A stretch of 64,000 nucleotides of DNA from an uncultured Collinsella sp. Its GTDB lineage: Bacteria > Actinomycetota > Coriobacteriia > Coriobacteriales > Coriobacteriaceae. Shown here in pieces: positions 16,434 through 24,869 of the stretch. Location: positions 42,070 to 106,069 of the forward strand of contig USQQ01000006.1 in the NCBI GenBank assembly GCA_900556875.1, in the 5' to 3' direction. Under the pieces are notes generated by a model. The model was not told the DNA's origin and made no database searches. It saw only the letters and a program-made list of their open reading frames with translations. Position numbers and translations under genes: made by a program. How positions within the stretch are numbered: the stretch's first letter is position 1; every line of letters starts with the position of its first letter.

Positions 16434-17138
16434 TTAACGAGCGGCTCGCTGCGATTTGCGCCACAGCAGATACGAATAGACGTAGGCAGCTCCAGCTGAA
16501 CCAAACGCCAGAACCGCAATCACCGCGGCGACGACTTCACTCGAAAGCACGCTACCCGCCACGCCCATCACAATCAAACCAACACCCAGCACCATAAAGC
16601 AGGCGCCGCCAAAACGCTGCGTACGGCGCCAGTTCTCGGGATCGGCAAGCGCCCAAGGCGTCTTGATACCGAGCGTATAGTTCTGCTTCACACGCGGCAA
16701 GTAGTTGCCTACGCCGATGAACAGCAAACCGATAGCACCGGAAATCAGCACGTTGACCGAACCGACCGCCGGCACCACGCCCCAGACCGTAAGCTCACCC
16801 AACCAGCTTATGGCACACATGAACAAGGTGAAGGCGATTACGAAGCCCTGATAGAACTTGCCCGAGGTTCGATATGCCTCACCTTTGGGGTCAATGCGTG
16901 GCACCACGTAGAACATTGCAAGAAGTGCCAGAGGCAGCACGCCGAGCGCGGAGGCCATCCAGCTAGGGCCCCAACCGTCGACGGCGCCGTTCGCTCCCCA
17001 GTGCGTGGGAATCTGTGCAGGCAAGCTCGGCATCACCATAAGGTGCGCCGCGACATTAATAGCGCAGACCACAACAAGCATGGCCCATACACGCGGCGAT
17101 ACCCCCGTGGCGTGAATGCCCTTGTTTTCGTTATTCAT
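16434..17138 (-). CDS. sdpI: SdpI-like integral membrane protein (DUF1648/SdpI family)
   Basis: 234 residues with about six hydrophobic helices. The DUF1648 signature is visible at LPAQIPTHWGANGAVDGWG and the SdpI domain follows with GNYLPRVKQNYTLGIKTPW. In Bacillus, SdpI is the immunity and signal receptor for the SdpC toxin and sequesters the ArsR-type repressor SdpR at the membrane. Here an ArsR gene lies directly upstream with overlapping ends, the same pairing. No sdpABC-like toxin genes are in the window. ATG 17138 is chosen because AAGGTG lies six bases upstream. Confidence 0.85.
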   Translation of the reverse strand: MNNENKGIHATGVSPRVWAMLVVVCAINVAAHLMVMPSLPAQIPTHWGANGAVDGWGPSWMASALGVLPLALLAMFYVVPRIDPKGEAYRTSGKFYQGFVIAFTLFMCAISWLGELTVWGVVPAVGSVNVLISGAIGLLFIGVGNYLPRVKQNYTLGIKTPWALADPENWRRTQRFGGACFMVLGVGLIVMGVAGSVLSSEVVAAVIAVLAFGSAGAAYVYSYLLWRKSQRAAR

Positions 17139-17409
17139 CCTCATCACCTTCAGTGTCCGTAAAGCCCATAAACCAGCCAATCAAGTCCTGCATGACGGTG
17201 GTGTTTAAGCTGTAAACGATGTTTTGGCCATGGCGCTCGTCGGTCACCAGCCCGGCGTTTTTGAGCGTCGCCAAATGATGGCTCAATGACGGCTTGCTGA
17301 TGTCAAAATGCTCGGCAAGCTCCCCGGCCGTACAATTGCCCTCGCGCAGCAACTCCAAAATGCGCCGTCGCGTTGGATCGGCAAGCGCCTTAAAACCCTC
17401 TCCCGGCAT
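17131..17409 (-). CDS. sdpR: ArsR-family repressor (SdpR-like)
   Basis: A 92-residue winged-helix protein: FKALADPTRRRILELL, then the recognition helix SKPSLSHHLATLKNAGLV, then the wing ERHGQNIVYSLN. No metal-binding ELCVCDL motif is present, which fits the SdpR subgroup rather than metal sensors. ATG 17409 has GAGGAGG four bases upstream; an in-frame GTG five codons earlier would start inside that site. The gene overlaps sdpI by eight bases. A palindrome at 17458-17481 is a likely autoregulatory operator. Confidence 0.85.
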   Translation of the reverse strand: MPGEGFKALADPTRRRILELLREGNCTAGELAEHFDISKPSLSHHLATLKNAGLVTDERHGQNIVYSLNTTVMQDLIGWFMGFTDTEGDEDE

Positions 17410-17457
17410 AGGACCTCCTCTCACTATCTATCACGACGCGCACAGTATACTCGTTAT

Positions 17458-17481
17458 TTAGATATTTGTCTAATTATCTAA
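17458..17481. promoter_or_regulatory. Probable SdpR operator palindrome
   Basis: Seven-base arms TTAGATA and TATCTAA, ten bases apart and AT-rich, lie about 50 bases before the sdpR start. The size and AT content match ArsR/SdpR-type operators. Assignment to this regulator is inference from position. Confidence 0.5.
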
Positions 17482-17491
17482 TCTTACACTC

Positions 17492-17600
17492 AAAAAAATA
17501 GCCGCCCCCGCGTAATGCGAAGACGGCCACTTCTCACGCCATAAACGTGTTTCGGAGTTGGCTAACCCGCGGCAACGGGTGCCATCTGCTTCATCTTATG
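17492..17600 (-). ncRNA. Candidate small RNA ending at an intrinsic terminator
   Basis: Read leftward, an ACCCG/CGGGT hairpin, a longer hairpin built on CACG/CGTG inside GCCAACT/AGTGGC, and a terminator stem (17527-17522 with 17506-17501) end in TTTTTTT at 17498-17492. A weak promoter (TTGTTG, 18 bases, CATAAG) would start it near 17595. It stops before the sdpR operator, so it is not simply sdpR mRNA. I recognise no RNA family. It could also be a terminated leader acting on sdpR. Confidence 0.35.
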
Positions 17601-17658
17601 CGAATCCCGATCTCATTTCAACAAGCCCCTAGGGCTCAAATGGAATCGTGATAATCCC

Positions 17659-17664
17659 TATAAT
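17659..17664 (+). promoter_or_regulatory. Consensus -10 box before tcdA
   Basis: A perfect TATAAT lies 44 bases before the tcdA start; no good -35 hexamer is seen at the usual distance. Confidence 0.4.
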
Positions 17665-17708
17665 GGCGATAGCCCAAACACGATCCGCTTCCCCATCGGA
17701 GGACATCT

Positions 17709-18506
17709 ATGACCGAAACCGCAGCCGCAGCTCCCGTCGAGACACGCGACACCAAGCTCGAGATCATCATGGGCCGCGAGGCGCTCAATAAACTCGCCAA
17801 CGCCACGGTGCTGGTGCTGGGCTGTGGCGGCGTGGGATCCAACTGCTGCGAAGCGCTCGCGCGCGGCGGCATCGGCCATTTTGTGATCCTGGACAAGGAC
17901 ATCATCGCGCCCAGCAACATCAACCGCCAGGCCATCGCCTTTCATAGCACCATCGGCAAGCGCAAGGTTGACGTGATGGAAGCCATGATCCACGACATCA
18001 ATCCCGCCGCCAGCGTTATCAAGCGCACCGAATACCTGCTGAGCGACAACATCGACGAGTTCTTCGCGGGCGTTTTGGAGCAGACGGGTGGCAAGCTCGA
18101 CTACGTCATCGACGCCATCGACACCATCTCGGCCAAGCTCACCATTGCCAAATATGCTCAGGACCATGACATCCGTTTGGTTAGCTCCATGGGCGGGGCC
18201 AACAAACTCCATCCCGAGTGCCTCCGCTTTGCCGACATCTTCGATACGGTACGTGACCCCATGAGCCGCATTATGCGCAAAGAGTGCAAAAAACGTGGCA
18301 TCAAGAGCCTTCACGTGCTGTTTAGCTGCGAGGAGTCGGTAAAGACCCAGCCCCGCGATCCTTCCAACATCCACGAGCGCACCGAGCTGGGAACTGCCAG
18401 TTTTATGCCGCCCATCATGGGCCAGATGATCGCCGGCGAGGTTATCCGTCAGATCAGTGGCCGCGGCACCGAGCGCGTGCGCGCCGATGGCCAGCGCCTA
18501 GACTAG
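17709..18506 (+). CDS. tcdA: tRNA threonylcarbamoyladenosine dehydratase (ThiF/E1-like)
   Basis: Uses ATP to cyclise the t6A base at position 37 of ANN-decoding tRNAs. The 265 residues carry the E1-like adenylation fold: LGCGGVGSNCCEALAR at about 36-51, DKDIIAPSNINRQ, then IDAIDTISAKLTIAKY. The SSMGGANKLHPE block and late FMPPIMGQM match TcdA rather than ThiF or MoeB, and no zinc-binding CxxC pairs are evident. GGAGG lies seven bases before the ATG. It is followed after 14 bases by tatD in the same direction, a likely two-gene unit. Confidence 0.9.
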   Translation: MTETAAAAPVETRDTKLEIIMGREALNKLANATVLVLGCGGVGSNCCEALARGGIGHFVILDKDIIAPSNINRQAIAFHSTIGKRKVDVMEAMIHDINPAASVIKRTEYLLSDNIDEFFAGVLEQTGGKLDYVIDAIDTISAKLTIAKYAQDHDIRLVSSMGGANKLHPECLRFADIFDTVRDPMSRIMRKECKKRGIKSLHVLFSCEESVKTQPRDPSNIHERTELGTASFMPPIMGQMIAGEVIRQISGRGTERVRADGQRLD

Positions 18507-18520
18507 CGGAGCGCGCCGAG

Positions 18521-19303
18521 ATGGAGCCCCGGTTATTTGATGCACACTGCCATCTTGATCTAATGGCTCACCCGGACGCCGTTGCCGATGAGGCAACGGC
18601 GCTGGGCCTGATTCTATTTGACTGCGGCGTCGATCCGCACGACTTTGCACGCGCCAAGAAGCGCGCCTGCGGCCGTTCAAATATCTTTGCCGGCATCGGC
18701 CTCCATCCCTGGTGGCTCGCCGACGGACGATGTGGCAACGCTGAAATCAATCTGCTTTGCGAAGTCGCTGCACAAGAACGCTTGATCGGCGAGGTCGGGC
18801 TCGACTTTTCCGCTCGTTTTGCCGGAAGCGAGCCGCTACAAGTACAGGCATTTGACCGGCTCTGCGATGCACTCGCGCAGCACCCTCTTGCCGGGCGCGT
18901 GATATCAATTCACGCTGTTCGTTCGGCAGGAACCGTACTGGACGCCCTTGAGTCATATGGATTGCTCACCCCAAGCCCCAACTCCCCCGCCGTCATCTTT
19001 CACTGGTTTAGCGGCACCTCGAACGAGTTCGTCCGTGCGCGAAACGCAGGCTGCTATTTTTCCGTCAACGAACGCATGCTTGCGTCTAAACGTGGACGTG
19101 AATATGCCCGACAGATTCCACTCGACCGTCTACTGCTCGAGACCGATGCGCCGGCCGAGCCAAACACAGAAACAAGCGCGCAGTCGCTCATCAGATCGCT
19201 CACAAGGACCTCGGAACACATCGCCTCACTCAAAAACTGTGACATAAAGCGCATCGAATCGGCAGTTTTAGCAAATGCGCACTCTGTATTTGACCTTCGC
19301 TAA
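18521..19303 (+). CDS. TatD-family metal-dependent hydrolase
   Basis: A 260-residue TIM-barrel metallohydrolase of the TatD family, members of which have DNase activity. The metal site is seen as FDAHCHLD at the start, a GEVGLDFS block with the bridging Glu (about 90), SIHAVRS, a conserved His in FHWFSG, and the late LLLETDAPAEP. Cytosolic, no signal peptide. GGAG lies nine bases before the ATG, 14 bases after tcdA. The paralogue TatD/YcfH assignment is not separable here. Confidence 0.85.
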   Translation: MEPRLFDAHCHLDLMAHPDAVADEATALGLILFDCGVDPHDFARAKKRACGRSNIFAGIGLHPWWLADGRCGNAEINLLCEVAAQERLIGEVGLDFSARFAGSEPLQVQAFDRLCDALAQHPLAGRVISIHAVRSAGTVLDALESYGLLTPSPNSPAVIFHWFSGTSNEFVRARNAGCYFSVNERMLASKRGREYARQIPLDRLLLETDAPAEPNTETSAQSLIRSLTRTSEHIASLKNCDIKRIESAVLANAHSVFDLR

Positions 19304-19383
19304 CCCCTGTGGGCAAAAAATGCCAAGGGACATGCGAATCACACAACGCAGTCCCTATTGGAAGGCAGTACAATTCGGCAGCA

Positions 19384-20901
19384 TTACACCAATTCGTGCA
19401 TGAGATCACAGTTGCGTGCATACAATTCGTCAAAGATATGACGACGCGACGCATATAACTCGTGGGCAGCCATATCGGGCACGATTGTTTGCGCAACGCC
19501 AAGGACTTGGGCGAGTTCATCCCATGATGCATAGGCGCCACCTGCGAGAGCTGCCATGATGGCATCACCGAAGCATGCGCCCACCGTAACCTTGGCAACC
19601 GAGACCTCGCGCCCGCATACGTCGGCGATAGCCTGCATCCAAACTGGATTCTTGGTTCCACCTCCGACAAGCATAATGCGCCCAATTGGCAGTCCATGCT
19701 CTCGCTCGATAATGTCGACATGGGATGCAACGGTATACGCGACGCCTTCCAAGGCGGCGCGAACCATATGGGCTCGCGTATGCCTTCCGGTCAGGCCAAA
19801 GAAGACGCCACGCGCCTCGGGATCGTTGAGCGGAGTACGCTCCCCCGCAAAGTACGGCAGACACACGAGCCCATCGGCACCCGGCGCCACATCGGCGGCA
19901 TCATGCGCCATAACCGAATATGCATCGGGGCCACCGTGGCCCTCGGCCTCCACGGCGTCGCGATACAGCTCTTGGCGCAACCACGATGTGAGCGCACCCG
20001 CCGTATTGGTCCCCGCGCAGATCCCGTAAGTTCCGGGAATGATAAACGTCCCTGGCCACAGGCGGGCATCATCGACCATATGATCAGCTAGGTAGATGAA
20101 ATACGCCGTGCTCCCCAACTGAACCATCATATCGCCGGGACGAAATACACCCGTCGAAATGGCCTCGGCACCAGAGTCGCCCGTTCCCACTAAGACAGGT
20201 GTCCCTGCCGCGAGCCCCGTCGCCTCAGCCGCACACTGCGTAATCACCCCGGCAATATCGGTAGCCGACATTACCTCCGCCATCTGGTCAGGCCGGCAGA
20301 AACGAGCACATTCCCGAGCATCAACCTTCCAAGTGTAGCGGTCATATAGGGGAAGAAAATCCTCCGCTAAATAACGGTCCACCGTAAAACGCCCCGTCAA
20401 CTTTGCGCATAGAAACGATGACGCCGTCAGGAACTTCGCGGCACGTTCGTGCACCTCGGGCATATTCTGCTTAAACCACAAGATCTTGGGAGCAATATCT
20501 GACGAACAGGGATCGTGCCCGAAAAGCTCGCGTGCGCGATCTGACCCATATTCGGAAAGGAGCTCGTCAATCTGCGGCTTCGAACGTGCATCGACTCCAT
20601 ACAAAATCGCGGGCGCCAGCGCGTTGCACTCGGTATCGACCGGCACGCAGTCGCAACCCAATGCGGAAAGGCCCACGCATCCAATCTGCGCCGCGTTAAC
20701 CCCCGATCGCACCACCAGCTCGCGCGACAAGCGGCAAAAATCGCCCCACCAAACTGCCTCCGCATCATGCTGATACCATCCATCACGCGGGTTGTCCGTC
20801 TCGTGTCCACAAGAGGCTTGGCAAACGATGTTGCATCGATTATCGATTAAAACGCCTTTAGAGGCGCTTGTCCCAATATCAATACCCAGATAGAGCGCCA
20901 T
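19384..20901 (-). CDS. FGGY-family carbohydrate kinase (xylulokinase-like)
   Basis: 505 residues with the two FGGY actin-like domains. The N domain begins YLGIDIGTSASKGVLID; the C domain has GDSGAEAISTGV, a GAGGST-like LGSTAYF, and LVGGGTKNPVWMQAIADV. FGGY kinases phosphorylate ketoses or polyols such as xylulose, ribulose or glycerol; the closest feel is xylulokinase but the substrate is not readable. It is the last gene of the 19384-30772 catabolic island, six bases after the BtpA gene. It provides a second kinase type besides the two PfkB proteins, so the island may handle a released sugar as well as a sugar-amine. Confidence 0.85.
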   Translation of the reverse strand: MALYLGIDIGTSASKGVLIDNRCNIVCQASCGHETDNPRDGWYQHDAEAVWWGDFCRLSRELVVRSGVNAAQIGCVGLSALGCDCVPVDTECNALAPAILYGVDARSKPQIDELLSEYGSDRARELFGHDPCSSDIAPKILWFKQNMPEVHERAAKFLTASSFLCAKLTGRFTVDRYLAEDFLPLYDRYTWKVDARECARFCRPDQMAEVMSATDIAGVITQCAAEATGLAAGTPVLVGTGDSGAEAISTGVFRPGDMMVQLGSTAYFIYLADHMVDDARLWPGTFIIPGTYGICAGTNTAGALTSWLRQELYRDAVEAEGHGGPDAYSVMAHDAADVAPGADGLVCLPYFAGERTPLNDPEARGVFFGLTGRHTRAHMVRAALEGVAYTVASHVDIIEREHGLPIGRIMLVGGGTKNPVWMQAIADVCGREVSVAKVTVGACFGDAIMAALAGGAYASWDELAQVLGVAQTIVPDMAAHELYASRRHIFDELYARNCDLMHELV

Positions 20902-20907
20902 AGGTGC

Positions 20908-21717
20908 CTACTCCCCTCGCGCCGCACGAGCGGCAGCCATAAAACGAACTACCCGCTCAACATCAACCGGGGCATCCAGCTTTCCGTCGCGCTTTAAGCA
21001 CGTGCCGACAAACGCGCCATCGTAGTGAGCAAATACGTCAGCCACGGTATTTTCGCGACAACCGGTGCCACATACCACAGGTACTTCGCCAACACGCTCG
21101 CGGACCTCATCGGCAAGCTCGCCCGAAGCACCACGACCGGCAGCCGAACCGCCGATGACCATCGCATCCGGTAGGCAATTAAAGAGAAGTGAATCGGCAA
21201 TGTCCGCAGTCGTGCGGTCGTTGAGATAAACCTCCCCCTCGCTCGTGATGAAATGAAAAAGCTTGAGGTCGTCCAGGCGCAGCGCCGCCTTGCGACGCAT
21301 GGTGTGAGCGAAATCTCGGTTAATCAGCCCGAGATCACCGGCCCAGGCACCGCAAAAATTGCAGCGCGTGAACTGCGCATCGACGGCAGCGCACAGCTCG
21401 ATTGTGGCATCACCATCGTAAATTGCCTCAGCTCCCCAAGGGGTCGACAAATCATGGGACAGAGTCCCGATTACATAGCCCATCGATGCAAGGGTTGAGG
21501 GAGAAACGTGCTGCTCATAGGGCATCGAGAGCTCATTGGTAATCAAAATGCCATCGACACCGCCCTGCTGCAACGCCTCGAGATCGCGCTTGGCGGCTTC
21601 CACGACCTGCGATACGCTTCCGCCCGGGTAATACAGCGGATCGCCCGGCAGAGGACGCAGGTGCAGCATTCCGATAACCGGCTTTTCGTTCTTGAACATC
21701 GAAGTTAGAAACGACAT
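20908..21717 (-). CDS. BtpA/SgcQ-family TIM-barrel protein
   Basis: 269 residues of the BtpA family: VIGMLHLRPLPGDP near the start, GGVDGILITNELSMPY, and late VVCGTGCRENTVADVF. The family includes cyanobacterial BtpA, implicated in photosystem I stability, and enteric SgcQ in a sugar cluster; heterotrophic members lie next to sugar kinases and probably act on phosphosugars or nucleosides. ATG 21717 has AAGGAG six bases upstream, better than ATG 21732, which lies before that site. It sits between the YjbQ and FGGY genes in one operon. Confidence 0.8.
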   Translation of the reverse strand: MSFLTSMFKNEKPVIGMLHLRPLPGDPLYYPGGSVSQVVEAAKRDLEALQQGGVDGILITNELSMPYEQHVSPSTLASMGYVIGTLSHDLSTPWGAEAIYDGDATIELCAAVDAQFTRCNFCGAWAGDLGLINRDFAHTMRRKAALRLDDLKLFHFITSEGEVYLNDRTTADIADSLLFNCLPDAMVIGGSAAGRGASGELADEVRERVGEVPVVCGTGCRENTVADVFAHYDGAFVGTCLKRDGKLDAPVDVERVVRFMAAARAARGE

Positions 21718-21750
21718 AACGTGCTCCTTCATAGGGTTATTGCAGGGACG

Positions 21751-22179
21751 TTACTCCCCTAGCACCTCGACGTACACTTTTCGCTTCTGCGGACCGTCAA
21801 ACTCCGCAAGATAGATGTTCTGGGCACTTCCGCACACGATGTGGCCATCTTGGACGGGAAAGAAGCAACTGTTTCCACAAATCATGCTCTTGATATGCCC
21901 ACAGGAGTTGTTGCCGGTGGCTCCATAGCTCGGCAGGAAGTGTGCATGCGCATAGGGGGCCTCGAGTGGGGCGATGCGATCAAGCGTCTCCATAAGATCC
22001 GTCTCCACGCAGGGCAGCCCCTCGTTTACCACGATTCCACAGGTCGTATGCGACAAAATAATCGCCGCCAAGCCATTGGTCACCGAGCTGCGTTCGATGG
22101 CAGCGTGCACGTCTTCGGTAATATCGATGAACTGGTCCGGAGCAGTCGATAGATAGCTCAATGTCTCGAGCGTCACCAT
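21751..22179 (-). CDS. YjbQ/UPF0047 family protein
   Basis: A 142-residue single-domain protein with ILSHTTCGIVVNEG and HGHIVCGSAQ-type blocks, here QDGHIVCGSAQNIYLAEFDG. Family members show a weak side activity as thiamine-phosphate synthase, but their true role is unknown. A conserved His/Cys/Glu set is compatible with a small enzyme. The start is one base past the stop region of the amidohydrolase-like gene upstream, so the two are tightly coupled. Its presence inside a sugar-amine operon is unusual and may point to a phosphosugar-related role. Confidence 0.8.
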   Translation of the reverse strand: MVTLETLSYLSTAPDQFIDITEDVHAAIERSSVTNGLAAIILSHTTCGIVVNEGLPCVETDLMETLDRIAPLEAPYAHAHFLPSYGATGNNSCGHIKSMICGNSCFFPVQDGHIVCGSAQNIYLAEFDGPQKRKVYVEVLGE

Positions 22180-22181
22180 GT

Positions 22182-23042
22182 TTACTCATCTCCTTCAAGA
22201 AAACGCAGGGCATTACCCCAGTAGAGCCTTTCTCGCGCATCATCGCGCATGGGCACGGTATCGAGCGCCCGCTTGAGTTTGAATGCACGGAAGCGAGGCG
22301 TATTGCTGGCGAACATCACTTGATGCGATAGCGCGCGCTCATACCACAGCGGCCCCATATCGACCGTGAAAAGACGCTGCATCATCTCCTCGGGCGAATC
22401 GATGTAAGTGATAGAAGTGTCCGTGTAGCAGTTGGGATACTTGAGCAGCATCGCCACGGTCTCGCGCACCCAGGGCCAGCCAAAGTGGGTCAAACTAAAA
22501 CGCACATTTGGATGCGTTGCGATTGTGTGCTCAAATGCAAGCGGGTTACTGCGCGAGAGCTCTGCACCCGGCTCCCAAGACATACCGGCATGAAAAACCA
22601 CCGGCTTGTTATAGCGCTCGCACAGCTCGTAAAGCGGCTCGGCCACGACATCTTCGGGGGCAAAACCCTGCTTTGCCGGATGCAGGCAAAGCCCCTTTGC
22701 CCCCAACTCGGTAAAGGCGCGCTCCAATTCGCCTGCGGCACCGCTCACCTGCGGATCTACGCTCGCAAATCCCCACAGACGATCGGGATGCGCGGCAACC
22801 AGCATGGCAATCTGGTCATTGGTGCCAAAGTGCCCTCCGCATGCCGTGGTTACATCGAGCGGCATGAGCACGCTCTTCTGCACGTCGCAGACGTCCATCT
22901 CGACTTGAAGCTCATCCCAATCCATGGGGCCCATATGCCCCATACCAAATTCTCGTGACCAAAAACCGAATCCATCAGGCTCATCACCCGGCGTACAGAT
23001 CTCGCCGTAGAGCATGGGCTGGACCAACATGTCGATAACCAT
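22182..23042 (-). CDS. Amidohydrolase-2-fold protein with eroded metal site
   Basis: 286 residues that follow the amidohydrolase-2 TIM-barrel plan: CGGHFGTNDQIAML, a LWGFASVDP strand, VVFHAGMSW, and LTHFGWPW. Canonical members start with IDxHxH and end with a GSDxP strand. Here the start is VIDMLVQP with neither histidine, and the last motif is FASNTPR with Asn for the metal-binding Asp. It may therefore be a metal-independent decarboxylase, lyase or lactonase-like variant, or a binding protein. ATG 23042 has AAAGGAG six bases upstream. It lies mid-operon between PfkB and YjbQ. Confidence 0.75.
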   Translation of the reverse strand: MVIDMLVQPMLYGEICTPGDEPDGFGFWSREFGMGHMGPMDWDELQVEMDVCDVQKSVLMPLDVTTACGGHFGTNDQIAMLVAAHPDRLWGFASVDPQVSGAAGELERAFTELGAKGLCLHPAKQGFAPEDVVAEPLYELCERYNKPVVFHAGMSWEPGAELSRSNPLAFEHTIATHPNVRFSLTHFGWPWVRETVAMLLKYPNCYTDTSITYIDSPEEMMQRLFTVDMGPLWYERALSHQVMFASNTPRFRAFKLKRALDTVPMRDDARERLYWGNALRFLEGDE

Positions 23043-23069
23043 TTCGTACTCCTTTCCAGGCATTTGACC

Positions 23070-23870
23070 CTAGTACGGCTCAAACGAACCAATCACTCGG
23101 GACGACAGCTCAGCGCCCGCCTTCATACACGCCGGAATATCAAGGCCATCGATCACGCCCTTGGTAAACCCGGCAATATACGAATCGCCGGCACCCACGG
23201 TATTAACGACCCTCTCCGCCGGTACGATCCCGCACTCATAGAAGCGCTCACCGTCATAGGCAATGCTCCCCTTCTCGCCAAGCGTGGCAACCGCAACGCG
23301 CGGTCCCAATTCCTGCACGTGGCGTACCCAGTCCCGCAGCTCCGGAGTGTCCTCTTCAAACGACATGAACGCATAATCTACGTAAGGAAAATGAGCCTCG
23401 CATGCATATTCGGGATCCTGGCTGAACACCGAGAAGTCCATAACCACCGTCTTGCCCGCATCATGCCATTCGGGCAGGAGGTCCAAACAATTGCCAAACA
23501 GGTCGGTATGAATGATGTCATGCTCTAGGATAAACGCCCGGTCATCTTCATTCGGACGATATGTCTCCATTACGCCATCGATTGCCTCGAGATGCACGCG
23601 ATCGACGCCGTCTTTCAATGCCATGAGCATCACCGAGGTGTCGCCATCCTCCACCCGCAGATGAGAGATATCAAACCCCTCGGCGGCCAGCGCCTCTCCC
23701 ATCTTGTCTCCGTACTCGTCCTTGCCGACAACCGACACGGCGGATACCGAAACGCCCATTCGTGCAAGATGGATACCCCAGTCAATGCCATTACCAGTCG
23801 GATAGAACACGCCGATGTTTTGATAGACGTCCGCACAGCAAAAACCAGCCGCACACGCTTTAATACCCAT
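23070..23870 (-). CDS. PfkB-family sugar kinase (FrlD-like), paralogue 1
   Basis: A 266-residue ribokinase-fold kinase. The C-terminal catalytic block VNTVGAGDSYIAGF with the base Asp is intact. The usual N-terminal GGNxxN substrate motif is changed to YPTGNGIDWG, so its substrate probably differs from that of the neighbouring paralogue. FrlD of E. coli, which phosphorylates fructoselysine, is the nearest relative I can name. ATG 23870 has GGAG six bases upstream, inside a longer TTG-started frame that I reject. A hairpin with a T-run (23921-23888) lies directly before it, so its expression may be set separately from the upstream kinase. Confidence 0.82.
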   Translation of the reverse strand: MGIKACAAGFCCADVYQNIGVFYPTGNGIDWGIHLARMGVSVSAVSVVGKDEYGDKMGEALAAEGFDISHLRVEDGDTSVMLMALKDGVDRVHLEAIDGVMETYRPNEDDRAFILEHDIIHTDLFGNCLDLLPEWHDAGKTVVMDFSVFSQDPEYACEAHFPYVDYAFMSFEEDTPELRDWVRHVQELGPRVAVATLGEKGSIAYDGERFYECGIVPAERVVNTVGAGDSYIAGFTKGVIDGLDIPACMKAGAELSSRVIGSFEPY

Positions 23871-23887
23871 GGTCTTCTCCAATGTTC

Positions 23888-23921
23888 AAAAGGGGACCCA
23901 CCACATGGCGAGCCCCCTTTT
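23888..23921 (-). terminator. Hairpin with T-run between the two kinase genes
   Basis: AAAAGGGG and CCCCTTTT arms (23914-23921 and 23888-23895) enclose partly paired sequence on the minus strand and end in TTTT. It is a candidate attenuating terminator inside the operon, leaving about 18 bases to the next start codon. Confidence 0.5.
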
Positions 23922-23991
23922 CGCGTTTCGCTTATTGTTTTGCATCGGCTGTCCAAGGCCTCATAGCCAGACCGCCGTACGCTTTCTTAAG

Positions 23992-24855
23992 CTATTCGAC
24001 GATTGGTGCTCCGTGGCCCCAAGAACCTTCCATGCCGCACACGGTCGAGGCAAACCCGGCAGCAAAGTCGAGCGCGCGCTCGATGGCCTCGGCGCCACCC
24101 TCACCACGCTTGGCGGAATCGAGATAGCACATCAAAAACGAGGTGAGGAACGAGTCGCCCGCCCCCATGGTGTCCTTCATGTCCGTTACCGGTTTAGCCA
24201 GCTGGCGGTAATAACGCTCGCCGTCGTAAGCGATGCAGCCCTCGGCGCCCGCCGTAGCCGACACAAAACGCGGACCCAGACCCTTCACCCATGCCAGACG
24301 CTCGCGAATCTCGTCCTCACTCGCGGCATCCGCCGCACTAAAGAAAGCAAAATCGACGTAGGGCGCAATCTGCTCGTAGTACTCGTCGGTGGAGTCGTCC
24401 GAAAAGTCAAAAGAGACCGTGACGCCCGCAGCCTTCAACTTGGGCAGCTCGCGCTCGGTGAAGCAATAGTTGCCCGAATGAACCACATCGAACTGCTTCA
24501 TGTACGAAAGGTCAAAGCGATCGAGAACATAGCGCGCATCGCCACGGATACCGCCCTCGTTGGAACCGAGGAAGACACGGTCACCGTCAACGACGGTCAC
24601 GCGAGCCGCTCCGTTCTCGCCAATCATCTGCTCGCATTTGTCAAGCTCGATACCCTCATCCTCGAGGCTTGCAATGACATGCTCGGCAGCGGCGTCATTG
24701 CCAAAAATGCCCATGTATGCAGAGCGTGCAGCACCGCATTTCTTGGCATAAACGGCGAAGTTCACCGCATTGCCGCCGGGATACATGGTGTGGATATGCT
24801 CGTAGCGATCGACGACGTTGTCGCCAAATCCGAGCGCGTTAACGTTAAATGCCAT
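23992..24855 (-). CDS. PfkB-family sugar kinase (FrlD-like), paralogue 2
   Basis: 287 residues with the full ribokinase-family layout: TMYPGGNAVNFAVYA near residue 30, FDFSDDSTDE in the middle, and KDTMGAGDSFLTSFL with the catalytic Asp. YPGGNAVN and DTMGAGDS are the same as in fructoselysine 6-kinase FrlD, so phosphorylation at C6 of a glycated amine is the best guess. It lies 14 bases after the SIS deglycase gene, which would act on the product. A Gly/Ala-rich ribosome binding region (GAAGGGGCAAAGGCC) precedes ATG 24855. Confidence 0.85.
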   Translation of the reverse strand: MAFNVNALGFGDNVVDRYEHIHTMYPGGNAVNFAVYAKKCGAARSAYMGIFGNDAAAEHVIASLEDEGIELDKCEQMIGENGAARVTVVDGDRVFLGSNEGGIRGDARYVLDRFDLSYMKQFDVVHSGNYCFTERELPKLKAAGVTVSFDFSDDSTDEYYEQIAPYVDFAFFSAADAASEDEIRERLAWVKGLGPRFVSATAGAEGCIAYDGERYYRQLAKPVTDMKDTMGAGDSFLTSFLMCYLDSAKRGEGGAEAIERALDFAAGFASTVCGMEGSWGHGAPIVE

Positions 24856-24869
24856 GGCCTTTGCCCCTT

